Assembly: GCA_963573385.1 (NCBI GenBank)
Contig: CAUYLG010052017.1
Coordinates: forward strand, 1-64,000
Source: Cacajao melanocephalus
Lineage: Eukaryota; Chordata; Mammalia; Primates; Pitheciidae
Reading direction: 5' to 3'
Length of the DNA: 64,000 nt
The translations under genes were made by a program, and so were the position numbers. Every line of letters starts with the position of its first letter. Position 1 is the stretch's first letter. This document shows, in pieces, positions 24,001 through 36,395 of this stretch. The notes beneath the pieces are model-generated. The model had not been told where the DNA came from and searched no databases. It worked only from the letters and a program-made list of their open reading frames with translations.

Positions 24001-24656
24001 GTGAGGAAATGACTATAGGCAGATCCAAGGTCTGATCGGATAAGGATTGCAGTGTGCTGGGTGATGCGTTGGAAAGGTTGGGAGCTTAGACGGAAGGGCC
24101 AAAGCTGCACTTACATCTCCATAAATTTATCAAACTGCTAATGTCATGGTGGCACATAAACGTAAAACATTTTCTTTAGACATGGGAGCCACTCTTGGGA
24201 TGACTACAGATTAGTAAAGATTTCTTTTAAAAATCTCTCATCAAAAGAATAGGTAAAGAGATATGAAAATTTACTGGAGAGAATGATTGGGATCACAAAG
24301 GTCAAAATGGAGATTGAGCCCTGGATTTGCTATGCCACCTTGTTTATCAAATAAGTCCTTATGTTTCCCCTTTCACAGCCACCATGCTGACTCACTCTGT
24401 CAACACTTGTTACTTCCCTGTGATTTGTCTTTATCATTGCTCATGAGGAATAAAGCAGATTTTTAAAACTTTTTAACTACGTTGCGTTCCAAGATTAAAC
24501 AGTTAATGTTTTATAAGATTTTCAATGGCTTAGTAACAACCAAGAAATGGACAAGAGAAAAACATCTGAATATTATGTTATTAAATTTTCAATTTTTTTT
24601 AACTTAATCCCTCAGACAAGGTTCTTACAAAGATGTTGAATTTTTCTTTCTTTCAG

Positions 24657-24674
24657 TGTACACCACAGACCAAT
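24657..24674 (+). other. Candidate micro-exon (splice-site pair)
   Basis: Acceptor 'tttttctttctttcag' ends at 24656, followed by 18 bases (tgtacaccacagaccaat) and a full-consensus donor gtaagt at 24675. A second good acceptor, 'cttctccttcttaacag', ends at 24711 and opens a GC-richer stretch with a possible donor near 24757. Transcription is unproven. Confidence 0.22.
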
Positions 24675-25479
24675 GTAAGTTTATTATTTTTTTTCTTCTC
24701 CTTCTTAACAGAAGGACACCATGCTCAGATATTCTAGCCATTCTGTACAGGAAATGGGGTGAGAAAAGGAGGTGGAGACAAAGTCCAGAACGGAGCCGTA
24801 GAGATTGCTGTAAAACAGTGAGGGAGCCAATTTGGACTGAGATGCTGTAGCATTGCTGGATTCCTCCTTCTCTGGAGGTAGCAACAGCTCCTGGGATTTA
24901 ACTGCCTCTTGTTATCCCTCCACCTATTAACACTACAGACCCTGCCCTCAGTCAGGCCCTCAATGAGACAAAGGTGAAAGACCTATGGCCGGGAGTCCCT
25001 GTCCTCTTGCAGCCGTTGATACTGCAGCCTTTTTGGCTGAAGAATCATTGTCCATTATTCCTCTCCAGGGTGCTCTAGGATTTGCTTTTTCATTCGTCCT
25101 GTGTCAAACTGGCTTGGATTCCATTTCATTTTTGTTTTTTTTTCCCCACTCACCAGCACTGTTTCACTAGCAGACTCTTGTCTTAACACCCTCTTTCTGG
25201 CACACTCTCTGCAGCTCATGGAAGACTAGCTTCTCTTATCATGAACAGGTTACATATCTTTGTGTAACTGATGGCTGAAGAGTCCACTACAAAATTAGAT
25301 ACTAGTCAGGAAAGTCTGTTTAATGTGCATAACAAGAATGACTTTAATCAAAAGCCAAAACATTATATATGCCAGAAAATTTGAGGCTATGTCCACTAAC
25401 AGAGGAAGTTCCACAAAAGTACTTAAGGATGAACTGGCTTCCTCGATTACAATTTTAAATAGACATATTTCATTATTAT

Positions 25480-25600
25480 GTATATATGTTTATGTACTTT
25501 TACATATAATGTGTATTTATATTATATATTTTACAGTTTATATATTATATATTACTGTTACTATATATTATACTACTTTTATAGATTTATTTATATCTGA
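25480..25600. repeat. AT-rich low-complexity tract
   Basis: About 120 bases dominated by tatat and ttat motifs with scattered single C or G. Irregular rather than a clean (AT)n. Confidence 0.85.
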
Positions 25601-25652
25601 AACATCTGAATAAAATAATGTAAATAATTAAAAATGGATTGTTCTAATTTAT

Positions 25653-25713
25653 GTACACACAAATATGTGTATGTACACACACACACACACACACAAACAC
25701 ACACATATATGTA
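25653..25713. repeat. (CA)n microsatellite, interrupted
   Basis: A core CA run at about 25674-25695 and a second after 'aaacacacaca', flanked by 'atgtgtatgta' and 'tatatgtat'. Length is likely variable between people. Confidence 0.95.
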
Positions 25714-26221
25714 TCAGAAAGCTACGGTATTTGAGCACAAAAACAGACAATAAAAATGTTCAACCTCCCTTCTTGAATATGTCCGTGAACTACATTATGT
25801 TATTTTCTGAAAGGAAGATTTTTCTGAGCTTTATTTTGCCAGGCTTTTAAGCAACTATGTTTTCACTTTTACAAAAATTGGTGAGGCTTACTTAACCATG
25901 GCAAGGCACTTGTAAATTGTGGATATAAGACTATAAATCATTAATGTGAATTTAATGTTGGAAATCTTTTCACAAAAAGTTTTAACATAGTAATTCATTT
26001 GTCACCTGTAACAGTGACATATGTGACTTTCCCGTGGCTTAATATGAAATTTCAGATGGTATCCTTAGATAAAATATAGGTCGAAGAGCTCACAGGAAAA
26101 AAACATATTGCTTATTTTGTAAGTATATAACCAACCCTATTGAAGAGAGACAGATTTGGCAGCTTGAGCTCCCCATGCCAACCACAAACACCCATGTACA
26201 CAAATGCAAATTCACACACAG
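25714..26221. other. Unassigned DNA
   Basis: No recognised repeat or gene; AT-rich with ordinary composition. Confidence 0.4.
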
Positions 26222-26243
26222 AAACACACACACACACACACAC
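26222..26243. repeat. Short (CA)n run
   Basis: About ten CA units, preceded by degenerate CA-rich sequence ('cacccatgtacacaaatgca'). Confidence 0.95.
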
Positions 26244-26299
26244 TAAGTAGGTAGGTTAACTGAGACCTGACTCCACAGATCTGCTTTAGCTCAAGAACA

Positions 26300-26388
26300 C
26301 ATAACTAAAAGCCATTGAACTTTACACTTTCAGTGGGTCATCTATATGGTATGTGAATACCTATATCTCAATCAAGCTGTTAGAAAGT
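26300..26388 (+). mobile_element. L1M 3'-end fragment
   Basis: The tail of an old L1: 'aaaagccattgaactttaca', 'ctttcagtgggtcatctata', 'tggtatgtgaata' and 'tatctcaatcaagctgttag', which corresponds to the common L1M ending 'tatctcaataaagctgtta'. Confidence 0.82.
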
Positions 26389-26784
26389 ACAGTTATGCAG
26401 TCATTACATGTCAAGTGTCCCTCACCCCCACTTCAAACAGGATACCTCTTCACGTCCTCAGTCAAAAAGTTTTTGTTGTTTCTTAGGCACAGGGATGGTC
26501 CCAGCCCTCATTATCTGTAGCCACATATTAAAGAACATTGTGAGATAGAGACCCTTCTCCCCTGGCACTGTGGCCAGGGGGTATACAGACCCTCTAAGCC
26601 TGACATGGAATGAAGGATAAGAGTCAAGGTTATTATACGTAATCTACTCCTTATTTAAGTTTTCTCCAGCCCCCATGCAATGATCTTGCTTCTATCTGCA
26701 CTACCTACTGCTAGTGTTATAACTCTGTGCCTCTTTTAAATGGCAACCATAATCATGATTTTTTTTTTCTTGTGATACTCACAT
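26389..26784. other. Unassigned, GC-richer DNA
   Basis: More balanced composition, for example 'ccctggcactgtggccaggg' near 26565, a short near-palindrome. No repeat family recognised and no coding frame of note. Confidence 0.4.
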
Positions 26785-26885
26785 TCATTCATTCTTCATT
26801 CAGTGACTTATAAATGTGGAGACAGAACAGCAAATAAGACAGACACCTGGCCTGACTTTGGAGCTCACAGTATCAGAGTACATAT
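26785..26885 (-). mobile_element. L2 LINE 3'-end relic
   Basis: Reverse L2 end: 'cattcattcattcttcattc', 'agacagaacagcaaataaga', 'cagacacctggcctgacttt' and 'ggagctcacagtat', matching the order 'gaacaaaacagacaaa ... tggagcttacagtct'. Confidence 0.75.
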
Positions 26886-28854
26886 CAGTGCATCCTTCAG
26901 GCTCTGCTTTTAGAAGTACTTGCCTATTTTATTAAATGATTTTTTAAAATTTCTTTTTTAAAAAAATATTATATCTTTTTAATAAGTTATGATATAATTT
27001 TTTCTCTTTAAAAGACCGTAAGTGTAGCTTCACCAACCTAAAAGTTCTCTTCACTTAAACACATTGTAAGGTCATTCAGATTTTGTTCCACATTCTTTTC
27101 TTGAATGTTCTCATTTACAAACTAGTGCCAATTTTAAAACATTTTTTCTGACTCTCTCACAAAGCTTGAAGAGCAATTATTGTCGTCCTGGTTGCTGTGC
27201 CAAGTTTTCAAATAATAAAAATGAAATCACAAAATATATTTTAATATGCTCACTATCTTTTAGACATACATTCATCTGTTCTGAATTTCTATGATCTTTG
27301 TAAAATTGTAATTCTCCCTGCAGTGCCAAAAATGTCAGGAAAAAAACATTTTTTCCTCTCAACTCCAAAACACCTGCATGAAACTCTTGAGTAGAGATCA
27401 AAGAGAATACAATCTATTAGAATGTGATAAGTACTGGGCCACTGTCACACCAGCACCTGCCTTCCATTACCCCACATAACCAGAGATGAAAGAGCAGAAA
27501 GAGCTAAAGATTGAAACAGAGAGAAATAATCACAAAAACAGAAAAATGAATTAGAAGCAAAGAAATCCAAAGAAGAAAAAGAACTGAAACAGAATTAGCT
27601 GTCCTGCTACTTCTTATAAAACATGGCATGCATTATAATTAACATAAAATATGTTCTTCTCTTATAAATTATTAGAAACCTGCCCAAGTATTTGATTTTC
27701 TGCTTCTGGAAGAAGTTTGTTTCTTTTCAATTACAAACTATTGGAAGGCTGTTCTACCTTATTTCATGTTAGGCTTTTACTTATTCACATTTTAGGCATT
27801 TTCTCCCTAGCAAGTATTAATAAACAGGCCCTGTTCACAGATGTCATCTTTCTCACATTTATTATTCTTTCCACATTACCACTAACGGTGAGATTTGTTT
27901 CCTTTTCCTTTCTTCAAGTCTATCTATTATTTTCCTTTGTGGAAAATCAACATCAATTCATCCTTCAAACACTGGAGTTTAAAGTTTTCCTCAGTGAAGA
28001 CGCTTTATATCAAAGAAGAGAAAAATCCACCAAACAAGAGCAAATTGGTGCAACAATAGGGATACTCTTTTACAGAAAGCAATTACAGTAGAAGTTATGG
28101 ATAACCTTAGACAAAAAGGAAGCCCAATAGCAAAATCTCCATTTAATCAAATAGAAGTTTCCAACTAAACACAATAGTTCTCATTAAACTAATTTGCTAA
28201 AATTCCCTCCTCCTGAACATTTTGCCAGTCCACTTAGAGAGCATACTCTACATAATGCAAGGAAAAAGGAGAATTGACACATCTTTAATGAGTAGTCAGG
28301 CTAATTCACCAAAGATGACATTCTAGCCCTAAGGAGATCTTCAGATAATTGATCTCCAATGTGCACATTATCAGACAACACTGCAAATTAGAACCAGCCA
28401 CCAAAGACATTCACTCTAAATGATTGCCTGACATTTTAGAACATTAGAGAAGAAATCTATCTTTCCTTTGGGATTCACGTTAGTGTCCAGTATCATCTCT
28501 TTGTAAACTCCAGAAAGAAATATTCCAAAAGAAGAATATAAGAAAAGCAGGACATACACATAAAAGGTGGCTTATGTTTTTCATATAACAATGTTTTGCA
28601 AAGATATTTCATGAGAAGCTAAGACTTTTACAGTTTTCTTGTTTCTTCTCCTGATAATCCCCAGAATCAGAACAGGTAGGTAGAGTACATAGGCAGGTAT
28701 TCTGCCGTGGAGCTTAAGGAGCACCAGGAAGACTTACTTATACTCCGACCCCACCTTTAAAAATGCACATCCTCAATGGTGAAGCTTCAAAAGCTACTGA
28801 GTCTTGGGTGGTGGTAGCGATTTCATAGTAGTTACTAGAACAGACCAGGCAATC
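26886..28854. other. About 2 kb single-copy-looking DNA
   Basis: No repeat recognised. The longest otherwise unexplained open frame in the window, 124 codons on the + strand at 27717-28091, lies here. It is rich in Phe, Leu and Ile as expected from T-rich DNA and has no recognisable domain. I do not call it a gene. Confidence 0.4.
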
Positions 28855-29080
28855 AGGCTGCCTTCCTCCTTCTTCTGATTCTGCTACTTCTTAGCTATGG
28901 TGTGGGCATGGACAAAGTCTTTTAACCTATATAAGTTTCAGTGTCCTTGTCCAGTAAGATTGTGATAATAATTGACCTATGTCTTTGATAGATTCTGATT
29001 ATGAGATAATGCCTGTAAGTGTTGATCATATTGTCTAGCACCTGGAAAGTTCTCAGCAATTGCTAACTACTGTCATTTTT
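28855..29080 (-). mobile_element. MIR SINE, reverse orientation
   Basis: Reverse MIR, well ordered: 'ctgattctgctacttcttag', 'ctatggtgtgggcatggaca', 'aagtcttttaacctatataa', 'gtttcagtgtccttgtccag', 'gtgataataattgacctatg' and 'gtctagcacctggaaagttc', then 'tcagcaattgctaac'. Confidence 0.85.
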
Positions 29081-29229
29081 ACTTTTGGATACTCAGATCA
29101 ACTCCACTCCCTGGAGGAGGGACTGGGAAATGAGAGATCACAAGATGCATGTGCAGATGGTAATAAATCTTTAGTAAATGTATCATAGTAAATGGTAGGA
29201 AGAGGTAGAAAAGAATGTTTTATAATCAA

Positions 29230-29405
29230 GAAAGTTTTATTTAACCTTCCAAAGTATGATTTCCTCCCCCATAAAGTGGGGATAATAACGTAATCTATCT
29301 TACATGATTCTTGTGGGAACCCCGTGAAATGAGATTATGCTTGTAAAATGGTTAGAATGCACAGGATGTGGCACATGGTGAGTGCTCATTGAAAGTTATT
29401 GGTTA
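29230..29405 (-). mobile_element. MIR SINE, reverse orientation
   Basis: A second reverse MIR 150 bases after the first: 'gatttcctcccccataaagt', 'ggggataataacgtaatcta', 'tcttgtgggaaccccgtgaa' and 'ggatgtggcacatggtgagt', then 'gctcattgaaagttatt'. The upstream 'tagctgtgtgac' part is missing. Confidence 0.82.
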
Positions 29406-29628
29406 TCAGGTGTTTCTTTTATAGTAGAGAATGATGTCATATTATACCTTTTCCAATAATGTGTTTCATCATTTTAAAGTAATGAACAGAACTTTTATAA
29501 TTTAAGTAAAAATAGCATGACTTTTAAAAGATACATACAAAATAAATTGGGATGTCAGCCTTTTAGTCTCAAATATATAATACTGATATCGTTGCTACCA
29601 GATGGAATCAAATAATTGACATCTGACA

Positions 29629-29967
29629 CAGTCATCCACTGCCTAACGATGTTTCAGTCAACTGTGTTTCACAGATGCAATGGTGGGTTCATAATATTAC
29701 CATCTTTTTTTCTGTACCCTTTCTATTTTAGATATGTTAAGACACACAAATGCTTACCATTGTGTTACAATTGCTACAGCATCAGTAAAGTTGTAGGTTA
29801 TATAGGTTTGTAGCCTAGGAGCCATAGGTTACACCATATAGCCTAGGTGTATAGTAGGCTCTGCCATCTAGTTTGTGGAAGTACACTCTTGTGATTTTTG
29901 TACAATGACAAAATCACCTAGAGTCACATTTCTCAGAACATTCCCATCATTAAGAAACACCTGACTG
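29629..29967 (-). mobile_element. MER2 DNA transposon (Tigger group), near full length
   Basis: About 339 bp, against roughly 345 for the family. The ends are decayed inverted repeats: 'cagtcatccactgcctaacg' on the left and 'cattaagaaacacctgactg' on the right. The internal hallmark 'tgtagcctaggagccatagg', then 'ttacaccatatagcctaggt', is diagnostic. Non-autonomous, no transposase. The right end is followed by TA, the expected target site; the left flank no longer shows it. Confidence 0.92.
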
Positions 29968-29998
29968 TATTAAACTGTTTTAATAACATTGTCAGATC

Positions 29999-30308
<310 letters not shown>

Positions 30309-30315
30309 TCAGATC

Positions 30316-32394
30316 CATGAAGATCTGCATATTTTTAATCAACTACCAAATGAGATATCCAGTGATACTCGTCCTAGCCAACATAAAATATGTATATGAG
30401 AGCCGCCTTCATATCCCACCTACTTTGTCCAACAAACTAGAGGTCATTTGTTAGAGGCTCAAGGAACTGAACACTGCAGGGATACAGAGATTTCTCCTAA
30501 TGCTTAATAATTAAAGTCACTGTCAGTTCATCATTTTGGATGTAATATTAGGGAATTGTCATAAGCTCCCCTTTAGTTCAGTCAGTTTCTCCTAACCTTG
30601 ATATGAGCTTACAGACAGAAATATAACATTCAGTGCAAGCAACTGACAGATTTATCACTAGAACTGATTTGAATTGTCATAGAACCCGCCTACACAGCAT
30701 GGTTTACTGCAACAATTATGGATGTGACCAGTGACAAGGCCATTATAGGCTCACTATGTGATCACATGGGTTAAGGACAATAATTATAGACAATATATAT
30801 GGATGTCATATAGAATAATGCAAATCTGTATAACTCAAATAATATATATGTTGGTTTTTGTTCTTTTAAAAAGTGAAGAATAAGGTAAACAGGGTTAACC
30901 CTGCTTTTTAAAATTAAACTGGTATCTTCATATTTTCCCATATCTTAGTATTTTGCCGTATCAAATCCAGCAGCCTTTCTAAACCAGTCTGAGTTACACT
31001 CATGTAGGGTTTAGGAATCACTTCCTTCTCTGCATAGGTCAAAGGCACATTACATACCAGTGTCTGTTCGACTTCAAAAATGGTCCTGGCTCTGAGAAAA
31101 TACACAATAGAAAGGATCAAGTCGAAGAGCATTTTCTAACAGTAATTACATTAGTCAAACAATATTGAGCAAGAGTGATATGTCTCAACTACTTCTGAGA
31201 AAATTGTGGTGAAACGTAGAATAGCACATAGCCACTAAAGAGAACTAGGTGGTGGCTTCAGAGCTTCCTATTGAAAAAGAAAAAGAAAAGAAAATCCTAG
31301 TAAAAATTAAGGAAGAATAAAAATCAAAGCAGTGACAAAAGGAACTTGGCCACACAGGCTATTTTAAGAAATATCTTGTCAATTGATGTGTAAAGCACAA
31401 ATTTAACACTCTGTTTATTAAAAAACTTTAGTTTTCATGTGTAATATATATTAAAAATGTGAAATTAAAAATTAGTATGCCTTTGTGTTTCTGCAACTTC
31501 ACTATTTTACAAGGTATCCCAATAAATGTATCAGAGAATCATTGGTCATAATGACTTACAATGCTACTGTTAGAATTTATGAAACATTCTTCTGATCATT
31601 TAAAGTGAGCCACTCAGCAAAATGTCAATATTTGGTTTTCAGAAATAAACCACTATTTCTCTTGAGGTTTTTATTTAATTGATTTTGTTGCTGACATTAT
31701 TGCCCAAATTGTGAATACCACATTAGATTTGTGAAGTTTAGAGAGATGCAATTTATATGCATGTGTCCAATGACACTGTGATTGTACGTTTCTCTACGTC
31801 TCTCTATGTATGCTTCTGGCAAAGCCTGTAAGGTCAATTCCAGTTTTATGTTTGGAATACAGTTGAAAAGCAAGGTTATGAGGGGATTTTGAAATCACGG
31901 TTTAGACTTGGCAAAGAGATGCCTAACATTTTCTGTACAAACAAATGAAATGCCAGAGCAGAGTCTCAATGTCAGAGCTTTTGAAGAAAATCTGTTTTGG
32001 CTCAACCAGAGTTAGCTGTATGTATTAAGACAATTTGACCTAGAAACAAAATGCTCTCTACAAATAATCAGTGAAGCTGAAGGGAAATTAAAATGATTTT
32101 AGTGGTTGACCTTAGTTGCATACTGGACAATTATGAGAAGGTAATTACTATCTGAGAGTAGGTTGCAAAATAATGACCATTGCTAGTGCAACGTTGCCAA
32201 GTAATTTCAGATTTGCTTAGTTATTTAAACACAGAATTATAAGGGGCAAAAATTGGAAAAGGTATTGAAAAATCATAGCCCATTTCAGCAATTTTTTAGA
32301 TAAGGAGAAATTGACCTTTTTACTAGTAACACCCCCAGAATTTCATATGTATGTGTGTGTGTTTATTTGAATCTTCAGAGTAATAATATAATGC
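30316..32394. other. About 2 kb single-copy-looking DNA
   Basis: No nameable repeat. It contains a perfect 14-bp palindrome 'cagggttaaccctg' at 30890-30903, immediately beside the open frame at 30914-31137. The block 31650-32240 has several TAATTA/TTTAAAC-type homeodomain-like words and no repeat, compatible with, but not evidence for, a conserved regulatory element. Confidence 0.4.
30914..31137 (-). other. Open frame of 72 codons, possible exon or pseudogene piece
   Basis: Not a recognised protein. On the minus strand the frame opens directly after an AG preceded by a branch-point-like 'tgactaat' and then 'gtaattactgttag'. It runs AAA-ATG, then 72 codons to TAA. The translation begins MLFDLILSIVYFLRA (hydrophobic) and ends in a mixed, charged segment (QTGLERLLDLIRQNTKIWEN). 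It keeps three CpGs and looks more protein-like than other open frames here. No poly-A tail or duplication suggests a retrocopy. It could be a terminal exon, a piece of an old pseudogene, or chance. Confidence 0.22.
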
Positions 32395-32660
32395 CTTTTT
32401 TAAAAATTTCCTAAGTTAAAATATAATTTACCTGCCATTAAATTCACTGTGATCAGCATACAGTTCCATAAGTTTTGTCAAATGCAAATGTTTGGTAATC
32501 ACCAGCACATTCAAGACACAAATCAATCCCATCATCCTTCAAAATCCCTGTGGGTACCTTTGTAGTCCACCTCTCCCCTACTTTTGTCTCCTGGAATCCA
32601 CTGATCTGTTTTCTGTCTCTACAGCTTTGCCTTTATGACCCACATTTTAATAACAGGAAA
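32395..32660 (-). mobile_element. L1M 3'-end fragment, reverse orientation
   Basis: Reverse old L1: 'aaaatataatttacctgcca', 'ttaaattcactgtgatcagc', 'ataagttttgtcaaatgcaa', 'ttcaaaatccctgtgggtac' and 'ccactgatctgttttctgtc', then 'tctacagctttgcctttatg'. The order matches the antisense L1MD/ME tail. Confidence 0.78.
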
Positions 32661-35600
32661 AAGGCACCTGTCTGTTGTTGAAGATGTTTGGTGGAAACAG
32701 TCTCATAATGTACTGTTTAATATTATAAGGCAGTATCATAAAGTGAGCAAACAATACTTAAGGCGGCTCCCCTTCACTTGACACCGGAACAGTCCCTCCT
32801 TTTTCCTGCCCTATTTATTGACTCCTGGCTGGAGACAGACATTTGGGTGCTCTTAGCAGAGTAATTTGACACCCCTTCAAACTGATACTCTAAATATTTT
32901 CTCAAAATATTTTTAGAGCTAAATCCTAGCACCTGGATGAGAGCAAAGGCAGAAAAGAAGGACTCTGGGAGGCAGCACCCCTGCTTCTTATATCATCCAC
33001 TTCACCAAACACAGCAATTACCAACAATTCCTGGAGCACACAGGCATTGCTGTGAGTGGAATAGACAAAAGCTTCTTACAGTCTACCCCATGCAGCTTAA
33101 CCAAGAAGTCCTTTCAGTAAATATACAGTATTCTCTTTTAAGAAGAATTCTAATAAATACAATTTTCTTCTTTGCTTTACACTTTCAGAGATGTTTTATG
33201 GTTTAGTGTCTCAGGCGATTGTCCACCCAACCTTCTCTTCTCTGCAATATGTCATCGCTGTACCTCACCTAAGAATGTCAACACAAAGCCATGACATCCT
33301 TTGACACTTTAGGAGTTTCATGCTCTCCTGTAACTACCACAGCATCCTGGGGTATTGACTGGTTATAAGAGAAAACTGTCACTCACCGCTGGTTACTAAG
33401 GGGTAGAGAGGTAAGAAGAGAACTGCTGTGTTTCTTAGAGCCAGCATGGAAACTTCCATTAAGTTTTCACATAGAGATAAAGTTTAAATAATAATTAGAT
33501 TTGTATACTCTACTAGTATAGCACAATCAGGTATTTTCATTCCTTTCTTTATTTTGTGTGTACTGTTTGAGGGCCTGTGCTTATTACTAGATGAACACGT
33601 TCTTTGCCCTTAGGGGTTCTCAGTGGAGTGAGATTACATCTCTGATTTCTTATCATTCGTTGATAAGTCATTTCTTACAGAAAATGCATGACTAGTTTAA
33701 GTTCCAAACAGTAGCTTTACCAATAAACTTTGGTAATCCAAAGCTGTTTATCAATTTGGAATTGCTTGCATGTTAGAAATCCACAACTGTATTCTATTAA
33801 TTATTAATGTGTCATTCTTGTTAAATTTAAGTGCCATTGGTTTAATTGGAATGAGTGACAAAAAAGTTGCCATTGCTGAGTTTTGGATTTTAAGAAATTA
33901 TGTTATTCCTTGACACATATATGTGCCACTGAAGATTTTACAAAAAGAAATAAAACCCAAATATTAAACTCATTTTGTTTGCTTATTCTTTCCCTATAAA
34001 TTGGAAAAGGAAGCTTGTCATCAACATTGTATGATGGGTTGCATTTTAATATTCAGTGTCTAATGACTGGCATGTGATAAATCTCTCATTAAAATATTAA
34101 TGAATAATCAGATTAAATGTCACATCTCCAAAGAACATCTGATCAGGGGTAATATCAGTTAATTTCTTTATTTGTTTGTAGAGTACTACTGAAATGGGAG
34201 CAATCAGTATAAAAAAACCTCTCTATTGATGTTTGAATTACATATAAATTACGTGGTACCTTGCACTCGGAATGTCAGAGAAAAATCAGAAAACATTATT
34301 TCCCCTATTTTTAAGAAAAATGGATGGGATCAGTTTTCATTAATATTCTAATTATTCTTTCAACAATATGTTACTTCTGTACTGATTGTCAGCACTCTTT
34401 CAACTGAGGATTAAGCACGGGGAAGTATGGTTTTCAGAAATATTTAGGAGTAAAATACTCTAGATAATCAAGTACTTTGTTACAAAAGAATAGTAACATT
34501 GTATCTTATAATGAACAGCTGATTTCATTGAGAGTCTTTGTATGTAATTGGCAAATGTGTACCAATGTGCACAATAAAATAATTGAAATTTAAAGGATGT
34601 AGTTAGGTAGTATGGAGCTAGTGTTGGGGTCTTGAAAAAAGGCATTTCAGCCTCTTTCCAGGGAAGCTAGCAGGGCTCATGCAATGGCCTATAGGGCACT
34701 CCACGGTCTGGGTCAATCACACTGTAGCCTGCCTGCCAGATAGCAGCAAAGGGATAAATGGAAGAAATGTCTATTATTTCTTTTTAAGATGACTCCAAAA
34801 TTATACCTACTGACTTACTGCAATTTAGATGTAACTTTCGAATGTACCATCCTTATAATTATTTTTTACTCAATATTTTATATTTATTTTTCCCTAAAGA
34901 TTATAGATACCAAAATTCACAGGTGTACAGATAATGGCAGCATTTGTTCATGCAATTTATTATGACATTATATCATGGCCTATCACGGAGCTTGTGATTA
35001 ACTTCACACTAACATCAAAGCCATATGGTATCCCACCCATTTACAGCACAAAGCTATCTCCTTAATGTCATTTACTGTAGGTTAATTTATGATTTGCCAG
35101 AAACGCTGTTGAATGGTACCCCCTTTCAGATATAGAATTTTTTAACAAATAAAAAATGTGTTAACCTTGTTATAATGGTGAAAATTAATACACAGAGGTG
35201 CAAGGCTTTAGGGCCAAAGGCATCTGACTCCCAACTTCTCATTTTAATTAGAATTGTGGAAGTACTTAGATCTGGAATTTAGAAATGCATCTAGACTGAA
35301 AAGTATAATCTACAGGATATACATACATTAAATATTCCCAGGATTGGATGCTTCCAACTGGGAAAGGAAATATGTTTATATTTTTAAACCAGAGCCAAAC
35401 TGCTTACTAAAAAGGGATAAAGAAAAAAATAGACAGTTCCCTTTTATTTCAGCAAGTTACTTTTTTAATGATATTGATTGTGGAGAGAATTCATTCTCCC
35501 AATTCAGTCATTCTTCCAACATTTTTTTATTCTTTTTATTGCTTACCGATTTTATGTATAGACTTTCAAGTGACCATGTCATTTGCAAATTAGTTCAACT

Positions 35601-36274
35601 AATTGCTAATTCATGGAAACGATAAATCTTTGACTATAAATTCAGGATCTTTAAAAATTCCAATGTGATTTTCAATGAGTATTCAGAGTATAATTTTAAA
35701 TTCTGACGATTGTTTATAAATCATATCCTTTAAATATATTTTAAAAGTATATGTCCTCTATAAATAATAGGCCACTTTTAAAAATAATCTTTGAAATATT
35801 ACTCTATATTATAATTAGAACTTCTTTTCATTTTTTGTTTAGAAAATGTTGATTTTTGAATAATTTACTTACAAATATTTTTTGGATATTCAGTGTGTTA
35901 GATCTCAATAGTCTGTATGTTAAAGTCCCATCTTTTGAACACATGACCAATGTTACCTAGGTCTTAATAGAGTTTAAATTCCGATATTTTAAAACCTTAT
36001 TATTGAATACTAGTATATTGAGGCATTTTATGTAATTACTAAAAATTTCATTTGCTATACTATGTTGCTCATATATTTTTAACATCAGAATTTTCTTAAT
36101 GTAAAATAACAAAAGTATATTCACATGAAAGTAAAGTTGCTGTTTTTTAAAATTTCAAATCCTAAAATCTCTGGAATAGCTTTGGGAATAGGTTGAAGGA
36201 ATTTATCCTGCATGATCAGTAAGAATCCACTCAGGTTCCTGATTCGGCCAAACCCTTTCCTACTCACACAACCA
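32661..36274. other. 3.6 kb single-copy-looking DNA
   Basis: No gene. Faint L2-like words occur near 34045-34100 and 34675-34740 but are too weak to call. 32750-33450 is GC-richer and holds an 89-codon open frame (32937-33206) without a domain. 35640-36150 is very AT-rich. Confidence 0.4.
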
Positions 36275-36395
36275 AACTCCCAAATTTTCATTTGCTGAAT
36301 TAAAGCATATAGAGGCTTAGTGACATGTCCATGGTCACTTCTGTGAGGCCAAAGCCCGGACTGCCTTGTTTGCAGAATATGCTGTTGCTAATGAA
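36275..36395 (+). mobile_element. MIR SINE relic (weak)
   Basis: Low-identity MIR tail: 'attttcatttgctgaattaa', 'agaggcttagtgacatgtcc', 'atggtcacttctgtgaggcc' and 'aaagcccggactgccttgtt', corresponding to the 'gaggcacagagaggttaag ... ggtcacacagctag ... gactcgaacc' series. Confidence 0.5.

Larger units (their letters stand above)
22187..25479. other. 3.3 kb single-copy-looking DNA
   Basis: No nameable repeat except a short G-run at about 22498-22506. Strongly AT-rich from 22190 to 23900, then markedly GC-richer at 23950-24120 and 24720-25250. The two richer blocks carry splice-site pairs (listed separately). No recognisable protein. Confidence 0.4.

Noticed and set aside
25653..26243. Regularly spaced CA runs considered as a CRISPR-like array
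   Set aside because: Simple dinucleotide repeats without unique spacers, in a primate nuclear genome.
27717..28091. 124-codon open frame, the longest not explained by a known repeat
   Set aside because: Its Phe/Leu/Ile-rich translation follows from T-rich DNA, it has no domain, no clear start context, no splice or poly-A context, and no recognisable homologue.
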